Below, piece by piece: positions 15,966 through 23,596 of a stretch of 42,344 bases of DNA (within the stretch, counting starts at the first letter, position 1; each line of letters opens with the position of its first letter). The translations under genes and the position numbers were made by a program. Under the pieces are notes generated by a model. That model saw nothing but the letters and a program-made list of their open reading frames with translations. It was not told the origin of the DNA and made no database searches. The stretch lies in assembly GCA_003156975.1 (NCBI GenBank), contig PMIE01000088.1:1893-44236 (forward strand), written 5' to 3'. Origin of the DNA: Chloroflexota bacterium (GTDB lineage Bacteria; Chloroflexota; Limnocylindria; Limnocylindrales; CSP1-4).

Positions 15966-17173
15966 TGTGCTGTCTCCTCGGCCGACGATTGGCGCGCCGC
16001 CGTCTGGCGGTTGGCGGCCTCGGCTCGCACTTCGGCCTTCGCAGCATCCCACAGTTCGTCGAGTTGGGCGAGCGAGAGGTCTCGCATCTGGACCTTGCGC
16101 TCGCGAGCCATTCGCTCGACGCGCCCGAATCGGTCCCGGAACTTCGCCGCTGCGGCGCGCAGGGCGCCTTCGGCTTCGACGCCGTGGTGTCGAGCCAGGT
16201 TGGTCACGACCAACAGCAGATCGCCGAGTTCTTCGCGCTTCTCATCGGCCGTGGTGGCCGCCGCGAGCTCGGCCAGCTCCTCCTGAACCTTGTCCAGGAC
16301 ACCGACGATCTCCGGCCAGTCGTAGCCGACGTGGGCCGCCCGTTCCTGCATCTCCTGGGCCGCGGCGAGCGCCGGCATGGATGTCGAGATGCCGTCGAGG
16401 GCGCCGCGCACTTCCGCAGCGGTTTCGCCGTCGGCTGCGGCCTTGTCCTCGCGTTCGACCCGCTTGATCTGCTCCCACTGGCGATTGACGTCCGTCGCCG
16501 TCTCGACCTGGGCGTCCCCAAAGACGTGCGGGTGGCGGCGAACGATCTTGCGGCTGATCATCTCCTCGACGTCGGTCATGTCGAAGACACCGGCTTCGGC
16601 GGCGAGCTGGGCATGCAGAACGATCTGCAGGTATAGGTCTCCCAGCTCGCCCGCCAGATCGAGCGTCGGCCCGCCGTCCAACGCGTCGTAGACCTCGTAG
16701 GTCTCCTCGAGCAGATGCTTCTTGAGGGAAGCGTGGGTTTGCTCGCGATCCCACGGGCAGCCGTCCGGCTGGCGCAGTCGCTGCGAAATCCAGGGCAGCG
16801 CCCAGGGGCTTGCCAGGGCTCGCTCCGGAGCAAGAGGCGCAAGGTACAGCGGCCCGGTCAGCGTCGCCTCGCCCAGATCGCCGATGGTCGTGGTTTCCGC
16901 AATGCCGATGCGGCCGACCACGTGTTCGGCGGGGTAGAGGCGTCTCAACAGGGCCACGGCGCCCCTGTCCGCCGGTGCGTGCCGACCCGGCAGGGAAGTC
17001 GCAACGGCCTCAACGACTTCGCCGGCCCGAAGGAGCGCCAGTGGCACCAGGAGCAGCGGCCGCGAAGGTTCGACCGGCGTGCCGGTCAGCCGTTCGGGTG
17101 CTGCTATCTGAAGCCCGACCGCTGGGTCCAGGCCCCAGCGGATCCTGGCCTCGGCGATGAATGCGTCGAGCAC
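15962..17173 (-). CDS. mazG: MazG nucleotide pyrophosphohydrolase with a shortened N-terminal domain
   Basis: A 403-residue NTP pyrophosphohydrolase. Two MazG domains are seen: domain 1 at about 127-225 with the metal residues EETYE (156-160) and ELGD (176-179), and domain 2 at about 265-365 with EELAE (298-302) and EELGD (314-318). Residues 1-120 are not MazG. They look like the last half of the tetrapyrrole-methylase domain that precedes MazG in YabN-type proteins (PLLLVPLALL, then GDLGEATLTGPLYLAPLAPE like the LTTLYVPPL end), but the N-terminal half of that domain with its methyl-donor site is missing. The start is GTG 17173, 12 bases after the foldase stop. Confidence 0.93.
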   Translation of the reverse strand: MLDAFIAEARIRWGLDPAVGLQIAAPERLTGTPVEPSRPLLLVPLALLRAGEVVEAVATSLPGRHAPADRGAVALLRRLYPAEHVVGRIGIAETTTIGDLGEATLTGPLYLAPLAPERALASPWALPWISQRLRQPDGCPWDREQTHASLKKHLLEETYEVYDALDGGPTLDLAGELGDLYLQIVLHAQLAAEAGVFDMTDVEEMISRKIVRRHPHVFGDAQVETATDVNRQWEQIKRVEREDKAAADGETAAEVRGALDGISTSMPALAAAQEMQERAAHVGYDWPEIVGVLDKVQEELAELAAATTADEKREELGDLLLVVTNLARHHGVEAEGALRAAAAKFRDRFGRVERMARERKVQMRDLSLAQLDELWDAAKAEVRAEAANRQTAARQSSAEETAQ

Positions 17174-17185
17174 CGTCCTGCGCGG

Positions 17186-18976
17186 CTACTGAGCGGGCGA
17201 AGGAGAGGCCAGGGCCGACACCGCCGCCGCGTCCTTCCAGACGAGTGCGTTTGCTTGAAGCTCGTCGAGCCAGTTCGGGAAGACGACCTTGAGCAGTTTG
17301 GCCTGCTGGTCTGCATCGGCGACTCTGGTCTGCCGATCCTCTACCTCGTAGAGGAAGTAGCTGGTGCTCATAACACTGTTGCTGACCCGGCCGACCGGAG
17401 TCTGGTTGATTGTCTTCTCCTGGTCTGATGTCAGCATGTATGGCGAGACCCAGCCGAGGTTTCCGCCTTCGGAGGCGTCGGGCGATTCCGAGACGCTCTT
17501 GGCCTCGTCGGCGAAGGCAATGCCGCCGTTGATGGCGAACAAAGCGTTGGCTATGCGCTGCGCAGGAGCCGGTCGGCGACCCTGGAGCTGAACCACCACG
17601 TAGCCGTACGCGGCCTCCTGAATCGGGTCGAGGACGGCGCCGTCCGCTACGCCGGGCGTGTAGACCGCCTTTTCCACCGACAGCATTCCGAGGCCGGTCT
17701 GCCCGGACGCGGTCTGGGCATTGAAGATGTCAGTGGGGATCCACGGGATATCACCCCCGGTCGTGCTGAAGTTGGTGTCGTCGTTGATGGTCTTGTCGTT
17801 GGCCATCGTGGCGAACTTGGACGGATCCGCGCGTAGGGCGGTCACGGCGGTCTTGGCGCGCGTCAGAGCGTCCCCCCAAGCCGCGTCTGTCGCGGCCACC
17901 TTGCTGGCGTTCGCCTCGTCGTGCGAGGGGGCAAAGACCATCATTCGAAGCTTGACCTCGTCGCCGCCGGCCTGACCGAGGCCGCTGGAGACAACGATCT
18001 CGCGGACGTTGGTCTGTTCGGTCTTGCCGGTCACGTATTTCGCCTCAACCTGAGCCCGGACGGCCGCCTTGATCGCGGCGTTCCGGACGGAGGATCGGTA
18101 GGCGTCGCCGTTGGAAGAGGCGACGACCGAACTCTGCCAATCGTTGTCAACCCAAGTCGGCGCGATGGTCGTGACCGTGGCAAATCGATACGAGCCGTCG
18201 CTCCCCTTGAGGATGGGAGTGATGTCGCCCGACTTGGACAGGTTGAAGATCGCATCGGCAAGGTCGGGATCGATGCTGAGCGCGTCCTTGGTAATCAAGC
18301 CGAGATCGCCGCCGCCGCTGCTCGAGCTCAGGCCTGCCGTATCGGCCTCAGTGTCGACGTCGTCCCATTTCTTCCCGCCCTGGATCTCCTTCAGATAGCC
18401 CTGGGCGGTGCTCTGTGCCTTGTCGCTGTCCGCCTGGGAAGGCCCGGCGGCTGGAGGTGTTGGCTCCACGGGAACGCTGATGATCTTGACGTGGCGCAGT
18501 TCGTGGAACGTGCTGTCGACCTTGGCCTGAGCGTCGACCTGCTGATCCGTCACCGTGATGTTGTTCTTGGAGGCGTACTGCCGGAGTTCCGCCTCGTTGA
18601 TCAGTTCTGTCAGGGCATCGCTCCCGACGGTCCCCTCGTTTGTCGTCACCGAGGTCTCCAGCGCCGAGTACTCATCGGTCGTGATCCGGCCCTGGTTGCG
18701 CATCATCTGGTAGTCGGCCAGCTGACGCTGAAAGCGCGCCAAATCTACTGCCGTTCGATCCTTGACCGCATCCTTGCTGATGCCTTCGCCGCTGACTGCC
18801 GCGATGGGCACGCCATGGTCCTGGTAGTAGCTGGCCACAAACACGCCGCCCATCAGAGACAGCGCGGCCGCGATGGCCAGCGAAAAGGAGAGGGTGATAT
18901 AGACCGAGCGGCGGGTGTCGCTGCGTCGGGTTCGACGGCGAGTGGGCTTGGGGGCCGTTCTTGTGCGGAAAGTCAT
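17186..18976 (-). CDS. Membrane-anchored PpiC/SurA-like peptidyl-prolyl isomerase
   Basis: A 596-residue extracytoplasmic foldase-like protein. After an Arg/Lys-rich cytoplasmic start comes one membrane anchor (about 26-48, YITLSFSLAIAAALSLMGGVFV). The outer part begins with a SurA-type helical segment (residues 55-160) and then at least one parvulin-like domain: RHVKIISV, KKWDDVDTEADTAGLSSSSGGGDLG and the closing GDITPILKGSDGSYRFATV. A second, more divergent one lies near 330-500 (LRMMVFAPSH, GGDIPWI, AYGYVVVQL). Catalysis is not certain because parvulin active-site residues are poorly conserved. ATG 18976 has AGGA eight bases upstream. It heads the mazG-rph-rdgB set. Confidence 0.8.
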   Translation of the reverse strand: MTFRTRTAPKPTRRRTRRSDTRRSVYITLSFSLAIAAALSLMGGVFVASYYQDHGVPIAAVSGEGISKDAVKDRTAVDLARFQRQLADYQMMRNQGRITTDEYSALETSVTTNEGTVGSDALTELINEAELRQYASKNNITVTDQQVDAQAKVDSTFHELRHVKIISVPVEPTPPAAGPSQADSDKAQSTAQGYLKEIQGGKKWDDVDTEADTAGLSSSSGGGDLGLITKDALSIDPDLADAIFNLSKSGDITPILKGSDGSYRFATVTTIAPTWVDNDWQSSVVASSNGDAYRSSVRNAAIKAAVRAQVEAKYVTGKTEQTNVREIVVSSGLGQAGGDEVKLRMMVFAPSHDEANASKVAATDAAWGDALTRAKTAVTALRADPSKFATMANDKTINDDTNFSTTGGDIPWIPTDIFNAQTASGQTGLGMLSVEKAVYTPGVADGAVLDPIQEAAYGYVVVQLQGRRPAPAQRIANALFAINGGIAFADEAKSVSESPDASEGGNLGWVSPYMLTSDQEKTINQTPVGRVSNSVMSTSYFLYEVEDRQTRVADADQQAKLLKVVFPNWLDELQANALVWKDAAAVSALASPSPAQ

Positions 18977-19032
18977 CTGGGCGTCCTGGTGCGAGCGTGG
19001 TCCCGGCGGAGCACGCCGGCTAACGGAGCCGT

Positions 19033-19038
19033 ATGCTA
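19033..19038 (-). promoter_or_regulatory. Candidate -10 for the foldase-mazG-rph-rdgB unit
   Basis: TAGCAT on the minus strand, the same hexamer as at the PLP-enzyme and galK-like starts, but here about 57 bases before a start with a Shine-Dalgarno. The intended leader carries a small hairpin (CCGGCG/CGCCGG, 19003-19019). No -35 match. Confidence 0.35.
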
Positions 19039-19138
19039 CCGCATTCTGCCGGGTGGTCGGGGAAGGGAACGCGTCGGCGTTGGTCGGCGGGAGGGCAGGG
19101 CGCGCGCATCTCCCGGCACTTTTCAGCCTGGAGCGGGC

Positions 19139-20359
19139 CTAGGCTTCAGCGCGACGGCTCTTGGAGGCCGATTTTGCCTCGAGTCGCTCAACCACGCCGC
19201 GATAGGCTTCGAACTGGCGGGCCCAGCTCAATTCCTCGATGCGCCGTCCGGTTCGCTCGACTCGCGCCGCCGTTTCCTCCTTGTCATCGACGAGCCGGAG
19301 GATCGCGTCGGCCATCGAGGCGGGGTCTCCAGGGTCGTAGAAGGCGAGCGTGTCGGGCGCAAAGTAGCCCGCCACTGACGGCAGGCGGGATGCCACGACG
19401 GGCTTGCCCATCGCTGCGTACTCGAGGACCTTGCCCGACAGAGTCATCTCGGTGAAAGGGTCCAGGCGCGTCGGGGCCACGCCGATGTCCGCGGCCGCGA
19501 CCTTTCCGGACACCTGATCGATCGGGATCCGGCCGGGCATCGTGATCAGGTCTGAGATGCCAAGCTCCGCTGCCAGAGCCTCGAGTGGCTCCTTCGCGTC
19601 CCCTCGGCCGTAGAAGTCGGCCGTCACCGGCAGATCGGGGCGGGCCTGATGGAGCCGGGCGATGGCGCGGAGCATCACGTCCAGTTCGTAGGTTGGGGTC
19701 AGCGCTCCGGTGTAGATGATGCGCAACTTGCCGTCCGCCATGAACTCGCGAGTCGGGTGGGCGGTGGGATCGAAGAGGCGCAGATCCGGGCTGTTCATAA
19801 CGACCGTGAGCCGGTCGGGCTTGAGGCCGTTCCGAAGGAGGCGCTCGGCGAACGGATCGCAAACGGTCAGGATCTCATCGGCGAAGGCGATCGACAGCCT
19901 CTCCTGCAGCCGAAGCAGGCCATTGGTGACGGAGTTGGATGCGCCGGGGAAGCGAGTCTTGAAGAACTCGGCCATGACCTCGTGAAGGTCCAGGAGGACC
20001 GAGACGCCGGACATCTTCATCGGCGCCGCGGCGAAGACGAGGTAGTCCGGCATGGAGTGAACCTGGATGAGGCCATAGTGCCGGCGGGAATGGGCCCTGG
20101 TGGTGGCGAACATGGCCCGCACCAGGAAGGCACCGTACTCCGCCACATACATGAGCGGCCCGGCTCCCTGGTGGCGTCGGACAGGCAGCCGGTGGACGTT
20201 GACGCCGGCCACCGTTCCGGTGGCGGCTTCACCTTCGCGTCGCAGCCCAAAGACATCAACGGACCAGCCCGCCGCCACAAGCGCCTCGGCCTGCCGGCGG
20301 ACCCGAGGATCCTCCTCGTAGTAGGCATGCACGATCATGCAGACGGGGCGCCGTGTCAT
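19139..20359 (-). CDS. GT4 family glycosyltransferase
   Basis: A 406-residue GT-B enzyme that adds a sugar from a nucleotide donor to an envelope or exported glycan on the cytoplasmic side. The N-terminal acceptor domain begins CMIVHAYYEEDPRVRRQAEAL; the C-terminal donor domain starts near LRIIYTGALTPTYELDVMLRAI and holds the donor-binding run LSGKVLEYAAMGKPVVAS (the usual SxKxxEYMAxGKPVV motif). Its ATG overlaps the stop of the DegT-like gene (ATGA), so the two proteins are made together. Donor and acceptor cannot be told from sequence. Confidence 0.9.
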   Translation of the reverse strand: MTRRPVCMIVHAYYEEDPRVRRQAEALVAAGWSVDVFGLRREGEAATGTVAGVNVHRLPVRRHQGAGPLMYVAEYGAFLVRAMFATTRAHSRRHYGLIQVHSMPDYLVFAAAPMKMSGVSVLLDLHEVMAEFFKTRFPGASNSVTNGLLRLQERLSIAFADEILTVCDPFAERLLRNGLKPDRLTVVMNSPDLRLFDPTAHPTREFMADGKLRIIYTGALTPTYELDVMLRAIARLHQARPDLPVTADFYGRGDAKEPLEALAAELGISDLITMPGRIPIDQVSGKVAAADIGVAPTRLDPFTEMTLSGKVLEYAAMGKPVVASRLPSVAGYFAPDTLAFYDPGDPASMADAILRLVDDKEETAARVERTGRRIEELSWARQFEAYRGVVERLEAKSASKSRRAEA

Positions 20360-21462
20360 GATCGGCCTCCAATCGAGACGGCGTGGCGAAGGATCGAACC
20401 CCGCAGGGCCTCGATCACGAGATCCTGTTCCGTCGCGCTAAGACTGGGATACATCGGCAGCGACAGACTGCCTGCCGCGGCCGCGTCGGTGTTAGGCAGA
20501 TCCGCCTCGATTGCGAGTTCCAGGACATATGCCTGACGGTGGCAGGGAATGGGGTAGTAGATGCCGCACATCACGCCGGCATCCTCCATCTCCGCGACGA
20601 TTTCGTCACGTGCAGAACCCACCGCGATTGTGTACTGGGCGTACACATGGGTCCGGCCGTCCGGCCAGACCGGCAGTCGAATTGGAAGATCGGCCAGCGC
20701 TTCTTCGTAGCGTTTGGCGATCGTCTGGCGGCGGGCCGTGTTGCGTTGGAGCTTGTCGAGTTGCGCAAGCCCGATGGCCGCGGCAATGTCCGTCATTCGG
20801 AAGTTGTAGCCGAGGATTTCGTGGTGGTAGCGCTCCCGCATTCCCTGGTTGCGGTAGAGCTTGATCCAATCGGCCAACCGATCGTCGTTGGTGGTTACGA
20901 ATCCGCCCTCACCCGTGGTCATGTTGGCGGAGCCGTACAGGCTGAAGGCGCCGTAGCCGAAGCTGCCGGAGCGACGATTGCGGTACTGGGCACCCTGGGC
21001 GTGGCAGGCATCCTCGACGACGGTCAGGCCGTGGCGGTCGGCGATGGCCTGGATGGCATCCATGTCGGCGACCATTCCGAAGAGGCTGACCGGGCAGATG
21101 ACCCGGGTCCTCGAGGTTATTGCGGCCTCGATGCGGCCGGCATTCATCAAGTAGGTGTCCGGCTCAATGTCCACGAAGACCGGCGATGCGCCGGTGAACA
21201 GGATTGAGCTGACGGTCGCGTTGAAGGTGTGCGAGACGGTGATGACTTCGTCGCCGGGACCAAGGCCGAGACCGGCAAAGACCGACATGAGCGCGACCGT
21301 GCCGTTGGAGAGGGCTATGGCGTGCTTGACGCCGCAGTACTCCGCCCATCGCTCTTCGAGTTCCGCGACCTTGCGGCCCTGGGCGATCATCCCGCTCCCC
21401 AGGACGGCCGCCACGGCCGCGATTTCCTCCGGGCCCAGGTCTGGGCGCGAGATTGGGATCAC
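20356..21462 (-). CDS. DegT/DnrJ/EryC1 family aminotransferase homologue lacking the PLP lysine
   Basis: A 368-residue fold-type I protein with family features throughout: SNGTVALMSVFAGLGLGPGDEVI (52-74), VSHTFNATVSSILFTG, the PLP-ring Asp in VVEDACHAQGA (D151) and MTTGEGGFVTT (181-191). At the position of the Schiff-base lysine the normal SxYxTKNMTTGEGG reads S174-L-Y-G-S-A179-N, so Lys is Ala (codon GCC, 20926-20928). Without it normal transamination should fail. It may bind the nucleotide sugar without catalysis, act as a partner subunit, or catalyse a lysine-free reaction (some sugar 3-dehydratases use His there, not Ala). The start is GTG 21462, overlapping the stop of a 40-codon frame; the glycosyltransferase follows with a 4-base overlap. 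Confidence 0.88.
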   Translation of the reverse strand: MIPISRPDLGPEEIAAVAAVLGSGMIAQGRKVAELEERWAEYCGVKHAIALSNGTVALMSVFAGLGLGPGDEVITVSHTFNATVSSILFTGASPVFVDIEPDTYLMNAGRIEAAITSRTRVICPVSLFGMVADMDAIQAIADRHGLTVVEDACHAQGAQYRNRRSGSFGYGAFSLYGSANMTTGEGGFVTTNDDRLADWIKLYRNQGMRERYHHEILGYNFRMTDIAAAIGLAQLDKLQRNTARRQTIAKRYEEALADLPIRLPVWPDGRTHVYAQYTIAVGSARDEIVAEMEDAGVMCGIYYPIPCHRQAYVLELAIEADLPNTDAAAAGSLSLPMYPSLSATEQDLVIEALRGSILRHAVSIGGRS

Positions 21463-21581
21463 GCCGATGCCGCCGAGTGGGATGCGCGCCGCACTACCAG
21501 CGAGCCGCCTTGAGTTCGGGAGCCGGCGACGGCGGCTTCGAGAACTTCAATAGCGCGAACCCTCGCCGCGGGATCGATCAC
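21459..21581 (-). CDS. Possible small protein coupled to the DegT-like gene (40 residues)
   Basis: A GTG at 21581 follows AGGAG at 7 bases and opens 40 codons ending TGA at 21461-21459. That TGA overlaps the GTG of the DegT-like gene (GTGA), the coupling pattern used elsewhere in this window. The product starts MIDPAARVRAIEVLEAAVAG (amphipathic helix) and ends Arg/Ser/Ala-rich. No family recognised. It could instead be only a translated leader or chance. Confidence 0.4.
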   Translation of the reverse strand: MIDPAARVRAIEVLEAAVAGSRTQGGSLVVRRASHSAASA

Positions 21582-21648
21582 GAGGAAACTCCTATGGTTG
21601 TTCGGAGGCCGGCGGAGGGATCCTCAGACGCCGCTCAGCCGGCCCCGC

Positions 21649-21654
21649 AGTATA
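21649..21654 (-). promoter_or_regulatory. Candidate -10 before the DegT/GT4 genes
   Basis: TATACT on the minus strand about 68 bases upstream of the small GTG frame at 21581. No -35 match at 16-18 bases. It lies in the 277-base gap after the repeat-protein gene, the only sizeable break in this run of genes. Confidence 0.3.
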
Positions 21655-21739
21655 CCCAACCTCGCCGGTCGGCCGGCCGATGCCTTCGTTGGCTCCTGCG
21701 GTGCTCGCTCACGCGCGTTCGAGCGCGCTCGCCGCGCCG

Positions 21740-22588
21740 TCAGCCGCGCTTGCGCCGGGACAGCAGGCCTATCGCAATGCCCAGCGCGGCCCCGGCGGCG
21801 AGAGCTCCGCGCCAATCGAGCACCGTCCGAACGTTGCCCTCGACTCGCCGGGCGATCAGCACGACAGTTCCCGTTTGCTTCCCCAGGGTCACGTTGGCGG
21901 CAATCACCGATCCGGCGCCGCCCTGCTGGATGTGAACGTCGCGAGCGACGACAGCCCGAACGAAGCCCTGGGTGACGGAGATTTCGTTTCCGACGGCGAC
22001 GCCGATCGCGCCCAGCTCCGCCGATACGCGCTCGCCCCTGGCCATCCCGATGCCGCCCATCCGAAGCGCGATGTCGTCGGCTTGAGCCATGCCGATGCCG
22101 CCCATCGACACTGAGACGTCTTCGGCCGATGCCGCGCCGATCCCGCCCTGATGGACGCTGATGGACTCGGCCTCCACTTCGCCGGCTCCGCCCTGGCTGA
22201 TAGCTACGGTGGTGGCCTTGACGCGGCTCAGCGTTCCGCCGGACTCCTCGCCGTGAGTCTGCGGGAGCGCAAGCGCCGAACCGATACTGGGAGTGGCGGC
22301 GGCCGCCGCCGGTGCCACTGCCGGTGCCACTGCCTTTGCCGCTTTGGGTGCCCGTGCCGCGACCGATCTAGCGGCCGGTTTGACGGCCGGTTTGACGGCC
22401 AGCCTGGCGGGCGGGTTCTTCGCCGCCGGCTTGGCAGCCGGCTTCACGCGGGGCGCGGGCACCGCTGCAGGCGTGGACCCGGGCGCCGGCGCTACGGCAG
22501 CCGCGGGCAGACCGGCCCTGGCTCTGGATCGTCCACCCGACGGCGTTTCGGACCCGACCTGCGACCTGGTGCCCGGCTCTTTGTCCAT
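21740..22588 (-). CDS. Membrane protein with an Ala/Pro/Lys-rich arm and nine 15-residue solenoid-like repeats
   Basis: A 282-residue protein of no family I recognise. Residues 20-100 are a basic low-complexity arm (KPAAKPAAKNPP, KAAKAVAPAVAP). Residues 125-259 divide exactly, with no insertion, into nine 15-residue units: for example AESISVHQGGIGAAS, AEDVSVSMGGIGMAQ, ADDIALRMGGIGMAR. The consensus is A-x-x-(V/I)-x-(V/L)-x-x-G-G-(I/A)-G-x-A-x; the first seven or eight fit well and the last is degenerate. Alternating hydrophobic residues plus Gly turns suggest a beta-helix or beta-roll. One membrane segment (about 260-276) and RRKR end the protein. ATG 22588 has GGAGAAGG upstream. It is 38 bases after rmlD, so it belongs to the mreBC-rml unit and probably acts at the envelope. 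Bactofilins are a distant analogy only. Confidence 0.75.
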   Translation of the reverse strand: MDKEPGTRSQVGSETPSGGRSRARAGLPAAAVAPAPGSTPAAVPAPRVKPAAKPAAKNPPARLAVKPAVKPAARSVAARAPKAAKAVAPAVAPAAAAATPSIGSALALPQTHGEESGGTLSRVKATTVAISQGGAGEVEAESISVHQGGIGAASAEDVSVSMGGIGMAQADDIALRMGGIGMARGERVSAELGAIGVAVGNEISVTQGFVRAVVARDVHIQQGGAGSVIAANVTLGKQTGTVVLIARRVEGNVRTVLDWRGALAAGAALGIAIGLLSRRKRG

Positions 22589-22626
22589 GTCTTCCTTCTC
22601 CTCTGTTGAGAGCCGACCGACGCCCG

Positions 22627-23580
22627 CTATTCGCCCCTGGGGAGCAGGCTGAAGTAGGCCCTGAATGCATCCTGCCAGGCCCGCAGTGGTCCGTCGGGGA
22701 GTGGCGTCGGCTCGAGCGCTCCCCAAAGGGGCGGAGTGGAGGAACGCGACCACGTGCTCATCGGTACGTCTGCCGTTGGAACTTCGATGCCGGCAAGGCG
22801 CAGCACTTCCCGGCCCCATTCCGCTCGGGAGGCCCTCCCGGTGTTCACGATGTGATGGATTCCGCCAAAGCCGCGACCGCCTGCCCGGCCTGATTCTCGG
22901 ACGAGCTGCAGGATCGCGCCGGCCAGATCGGCGGCGTAGGTTGGGCAGCCGATCTCGTCGGAGACGAGGCTCAGCGTGGTTCCGTCGGTGCGGGCTTGCC
23001 GGGCCGCGGCCAGGATCTTCTGCGGAAAGTCGAGACCGGGCAGACCGAAGAGCCACGCGGTCCGGACGATCGCCAGGGCCGGGACCATGGAGTCGTCGGC
23101 CGTTTTCGGCTGCAGCGTCGCCGCCGCGAACTCCGTGCCGGTAGCCCAGAAGGCGGCCCGGGCGGCCTGCTCGCCGGCCAGCTTCGACGCGCCGTAAGGA
23201 TTCGGTGGGTTCGGTAAATCCGTCGCCACGTATGGCCGGCCGTCGGTTCGCGCGCCGTCGAAGACCTCGTTGGTCGAGACAACGACGAGGGCCGCTCCGG
23301 AACCGACGCAAGCCTCGGCCATCTCGCCGACGGCAGTCCCGTTACGCCGCAGGGCAATCTCCGGATGCTCGGCGCAGGCGTTGACGTCCGTCCAGGCAGC
23401 GGCGTGGATCACGGCATCGGGTCTGTACTTGGATATCAGCCGACGCGCCGAGGAGGCGTCGTCGAGGTCGTGCTCGGGTAGGTCCCAGGGGAGGACCTGG
23501 CTGACGAAGTCGGCCCTGCCCAGCTGCTCAACCAGGGCGCTGCCGAGCCGGCCACCAGATCCCGTGACTGCCACTCTCAT
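22627..23580 (-). CDS. rmlD: dTDP-4-dehydrorhamnose reductase
   Basis: A 317-residue short-chain dehydrogenase/reductase that makes the last step to dTDP-L-rhamnose (or reduces a related dTDP-4-keto sugar). Seen: N-terminal nucleotide-binding MRVAVTGSGGRLGSAL, VVVSTNEVFDGA, the catalytic YGASKLAGE and DEIGCPTYAADLA, as in RmlD. The start ATG 23580 lies 16 bases after the rmlB stop; a longer open frame runs into rmlB but only this start gives a normal Rossmann N-terminus. It follows rmlA and rmlB in the usual order, but no rmlC (epimerase) is present in the window, so either rmlC is elsewhere or the product is not rhamnose. Confidence 0.92.
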   Translation of the reverse strand: MRVAVTGSGGRLGSALVEQLGRADFVSQVLPWDLPEHDLDDASSARRLISKYRPDAVIHAAAWTDVNACAEHPEIALRRNGTAVGEMAEACVGSGAALVVVSTNEVFDGARTDGRPYVATDLPNPPNPYGASKLAGEQAARAAFWATGTEFAAATLQPKTADDSMVPALAIVRTAWLFGLPGLDFPQKILAAARQARTDGTTLSLVSDEIGCPTYAADLAGAILQLVRESGRAGGRGFGGIHHIVNTGRASRAEWGREVLRLAGIEVPTADVPMSTWSRSSTPPLWGALEPTPLPDGPLRAWQDAFRAYFSLLPRGE

Positions 23581-23596
23581 CGGCGCACCGACCTCA

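Noticed and set aside
22589-23311. N-terminal extension of the repeat protein to 523 residues
   Set aside because: The extra 241 codons overlap rmlD in another frame and are Arg/Gly-rich; GGAGAAGG before the ATG at 22588 marks the real start.
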